Positions 5,436 to 7,407 of a stretch of 7,407 nucleotides of DNA are shown here, piece after piece. Origin of the DNA: Nitrospira sp. GTDB taxonomy: Bacteria; Nitrospirota; Nitrospiria; Nitrospirales; Nitrospiraceae. A program made the position numbers and the translations under genes. The notes beneath the pieces are model-generated. The model saw only the letters and a program-made list of their open reading frames with translations. It had not been told where the DNA came from and searched no databases. Numbering within the stretch: position 1 is the stretch's first letter; each line of letters begins with the position of its first letter. The stretch lies in contig VGXD01000101.1 of NCBI GenBank assembly GCA_016873525.1, forward strand, positions 1 through 7,407. Reading direction: 5' to 3'.

Positions 5436-6887
5436 ATGAAGCTCAACACCGCCATGACCGTCAACCGCATTACGGATGAAATCTGGGAGATTCCCGTCTC
5501 GGAAAAACCGGGCATGTTGGTGCCGGCCAGGATCTACGCGACCGAACACATCCTGACCGGCATGGACAGCGGGGTCTTCGAGCAAGTGACGAACGTGGCC
5601 TGTTTGCCCGGCATCCGTCGCTACGCCCTCTGCATGCCGGACGGGCATTGGGGCTACGGCTTCCCCATCGGCGGGGTAGCCGAGTTCGATCCGCGCGAAG
5701 GGATCATCTCGCCCGGCGGGGTGGGCTATGACATCAACTGCGGCATGAGACTGATCCGCACGGACCTGACCTTGGCCGACGTGCAGCCGAAGCTGGAGGC
5801 CTTGATGACCGAACTCTTCCGCACGGTCCCGGCCGGCGTGGGATCGAAAGGCTTTGTGCGGCTGAACCGCCAGGACTTCGACGACATGCTGCGGAAGGGG
5901 GCCCGCTGGTGCATCGAACGGGGCTATGGGTGGCACGAGGATCTCCAGCGCATCGAAGAGCGGGGCTGCATTCCCGGCGCCGATCCCGCGAAGGTCAGCG
6001 CCCATGCCGTGGAGCGAGGCATCAACCAACTGGGCACCCTGGGGTCCGGCAACCATTACTTGGAAGTGCAGGTCGTCGCCGACGACCGGATCTTCGCTCG
6101 GGAGACAGCCGCCAAGCTGGGCATCACGGGCCGGGACCAGATCGTTGTGATGGTGCATTGCGGGTCGCGCGGATTCGGCCACCAGGTGGCCAGCGATTCC
6201 TTGAAGATCTTCGAGAAGGCCATGAAGCGCTACGGCATCTCGGTCAAGGACCAGCAACTGGCCTGCGCGCCGTTCCGATCGCCGGAAGGCCAGGACTACT
6301 TTTCCGCGATGAACTGCGCCGCCAACAGCGCCTTCGCCAACCGGCAGGTCATCACGCATCGGATCCGGGAGGCCTTCGCCAGGGTCTTCGCCAGATCCGC
6401 CGAGGAACTGGGCATGCACATTGTCTACGACGTGGCGCATAACATCGCAAAGGTGGAACGGTATGAAGAAGGCGACCTCGTGGTCCATCGCAAAGGCTCC
6501 ACGCGGGCCTTCGGTCCCGGTCGCCCCGAGTTGCCGGAGCTATACCGGGAGACCGGCCAGCCCGTGATCTGCGGCGGCTCCATGGAAACCGGCTCCTATT
6601 TGTTGGTTGGAACCGATCGGGCCATGCACGAGACCTTCGGGTCCACGATGCACGGATCGGGGCGGACGATGTCGCGAGCCCAGGCCAAGCGATCGGTGCG
6701 CGGCGACCAACTCCAACGGCAGATGGCCTCGCGCGGGATTATCGTCAAGGCGGTCTCGATGTCCGGCCTGGCCGAGGAGGCCGGCTTCGCGTATAAGAAC
6801 ATCTCCGAGGTGGTGGAGACGGTGGACTTGGCGGGCATCACCAAAAAGGTGGCGGAATTGCGCCCCATCGGCAATATCAAAGGGTAG
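5436..6887 (+). CDS. rtcB: RNA-splicing ligase RtcB (3'-phosphate/5'-OH RNA ligase)
   Basis: RtcB joins RNA 2',3'-cyclic phosphate or 3'-phosphate ends to 5'-hydroxyl ends using GTP and Mn2+, through a guanylated histidine. It serves tRNA splicing in archaea and metazoa, and RNA repair in bacteria. The 483 residues match the length of the Pyrococcus enzyme. Every active-site element is visible: MPDGHWGYGFPIGG (68-80), metal ligands D99 and C102 in GYDINCG, H207 in GSGNHYLEVQ, H241 in VHCGSRGFGHQ, H335 in YDVAHN, the HRKGSTRA segment (351-358), and the nucleotide-accepting H406 in HGSGR. The C terminus, with AEEAGFAYKN and a final GNIKG, is typical. The enzyme should be active in the cytoplasm. 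Its own Shine-Dalgarno overlaps the end of archease. No RtcR-type sigma54 regulator or rtcA is seen nearby, so control is unlike that of the E. coli rtc operon. Residue 242, next to ligand H241, is Cys rather than the Thr of the Pyrococcus protein. Confidence 0.96.
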   Translation: MKLNTAMTVNRITDEIWEIPVSEKPGMLVPARIYATEHILTGMDSGVFEQVTNVACLPGIRRYALCMPDGHWGYGFPIGGVAEFDPREGIISPGGVGYDINCGMRLIRTDLTLADVQPKLEALMTELFRTVPAGVGSKGFVRLNRQDFDDMLRKGARWCIERGYGWHEDLQRIEERGCIPGADPAKVSAHAVERGINQLGTLGSGNHYLEVQVVADDRIFARETAAKLGITGRDQIVVMVHCGSRGFGHQVASDSLKIFEKAMKRYGISVKDQQLACAPFRSPEGQDYFSAMNCAANSAFANRQVITHRIREAFARVFARSAEELGMHIVYDVAHNIAKVERYEEGDLVVHRKGSTRAFGPGRPELPELYRETGQPVICGGSMETGSYLLVGTDRAMHETFGSTMHGSGRTMSRAQAKRSVRGDQLQRQMASRGIIVKAVSMSGLAEEAGFAYKNISEVVETVDLAGITKKVAELRPIGNIKG

Positions 6888-6896
6888 GGGATGAGG
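6888..6896 (+). promoter_or_regulatory. Purine-rich ribosome binding region of the HdrB/SdhE-like gene
   Basis: The bases GGGATGAGG follow the rtcB TAG stop (6885-6887) directly and end five bases before the ATG at 6902. The AGG is suitably placed for ribosome binding. An ATG at 6891 is in another frame and stops after six codons, so it is not the gene start. Confidence 0.45.
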
Positions 6897-6901
6897 CTGC
6901 C

Positions 6902-7407
6902 ATGCTGCTGAAATACGCGCTCTATCCGGGCTGCGCCGCCAAGGGCGCCACGCCGGAACTCTACCAATCCACTAGGGCCATCATCGGCCGGCTCGGCATC
7001 GAGGTCGTTGAATTGGCCGCCGCCTCTTGTTGCGGGGCCGGCGTGGTGGGGGAGGCCGACCCGGAGGTGGCCCTGGCCCTCAACGCCAGGACCCTTGCTC
7101 AAGCCGAACAACTGGGCCTGGACGTGATGACGATCTGCGGAACCTGTCAGGGGGTCATGGGGGCGGCCAATAAGAAACTCAAACAGGAGCCCGATACCCT
7201 CGCGCGCATCAACCGGATCTTGGAACGGGACGGGCCACCCTATCGCGGAACGGTCCGAGTCAAGCACCTCCTCTGGATCGTGGTCAGGGAAGTCGGCTTG
7301 CAGCGCCTGGCCGAGGAGGTCCGCGTGCCGATGGACGCGTTCCGCATCGCGCCCTTCTACGGCTGCTATATCCTCCGGCCTTCCTGGGATCTGGGTTTCG
7401 ACGATCC
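6902..7407 (+). CDS. HdrB/SdhE-like CCG-domain subunit, 5' part (continues beyond window)
   Basis: The first 168 codons are visible, with no stop before the window ends. The N terminus LKYALYPGCAAKG followed by SCCGAG and CGTC forms one complete cysteine-rich CCG domain: C11, C43-C44-G, C79 and C82. A second CCG domain begins with FYGCYILRP (C155). This is the fold of heterodisulfide reductase subunit B, in which such motifs bind non-cubane iron-sulfur clusters, and of SdhE in type E succinate dehydrogenases. No transmembrane segment is seen. With an iron-sulfur subunit of matching type upstream, the best reading is the terminal subunit that replaces the haem-bearing SdhC/SdhD anchors and passes electrons to or from quinone or another carrier. 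This SdhE is not the FAD-assembly factor of the same name. HdrB of a different Hdr complex, or a GlpC/LutA-like protein, remain alternatives. It follows rtcB by 14 bp. Confidence 0.85.
   Translation, partial: MLLKYALYPGCAAKGATPELYQSTRAIIGRLGIEVVELAAASCCGAGVVGEADPEVALALNARTLAQAEQLGLDVMTICGTCQGVMGAANKKLKQEPDTLARINRILERDGPPYRGTVRVKHLLWIVVREVGLQRLAEEVRVPMDAFRIAPFYGCYILRPSWDLGFDD

Noticed and set aside
4863..6488. Antisense open frame of 541 codons opposite archease and rtcB
   Set aside because: It lies opposite two well-supported genes, has no recognisable motif and a low-complexity Gly/Asp/His-rich translation. Long antisense frames are expected in GC-rich genes with strong third-position bias.
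6891..6911. Six-codon ORF overlapping the start of the HdrB-like gene
   Set aside because: It is too short and out of frame; its purine-rich beginning is better read as part of the ribosome binding region.

Overview
The window is GC-rich, densely coded on the + strand, and holds five genes, two of them cut by the window edges. The gene content suggests an environmental Nitrospira-like bacterium (phylum Nitrospirota). The clues are a succinate dehydrogenase/fumarate reductase iron-sulfur protein of the unusual 'type E' kind followed by an HdrB-like CCG subunit, an archease-RtcB pair of the archaeal/eukaryotic style, and strongly GC-rich third codon positions. The taxon is inferred from gene content and has not been tested by any search.

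Layout. Positions 1-2649 encode the C-terminal 882 residues of a large AsmA/YhdP-type envelope protein, probably involved in lipid transport between membranes. A good sigma70-like promoter (2669-2697) lies just after its stop and should drive an M24-family (Xaa-Pro aminopeptidase-like) metallopeptidase at 2778-3911. An 80-bp spacer (3912-3991) is made largely of short direct and tandem repeats. After it come four closely spaced genes that look like one operon: the iron-sulfur subunit of succinate dehydrogenase/fumarate reductase (3992-4963), archease (4977-5426), the 3'-5' RNA ligase RtcB (5436-6887), and an HdrB/SdhE-like subunit with CCG cysteine motifs (6902 to the window end). Gaps within this group are 13, 9 and 14 bp.

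How the genes fit together. The iron-sulfur subunit and the CCG protein are expected to belong to one respiratory complex in which the HdrB-like subunit replaces the usual haem-bearing membrane anchors. Archease is the known activator of RtcB, so those two form a second functional unit. The striking point is that the RNA-ligase pair sits between two subunits of a respiratory enzyme. No flavoprotein subunit (sdhA) is visible and it must be encoded elsewhere, possibly further downstream. No tRNA, rRNA, CRISPR array, insertion sequence or phage gene was seen.
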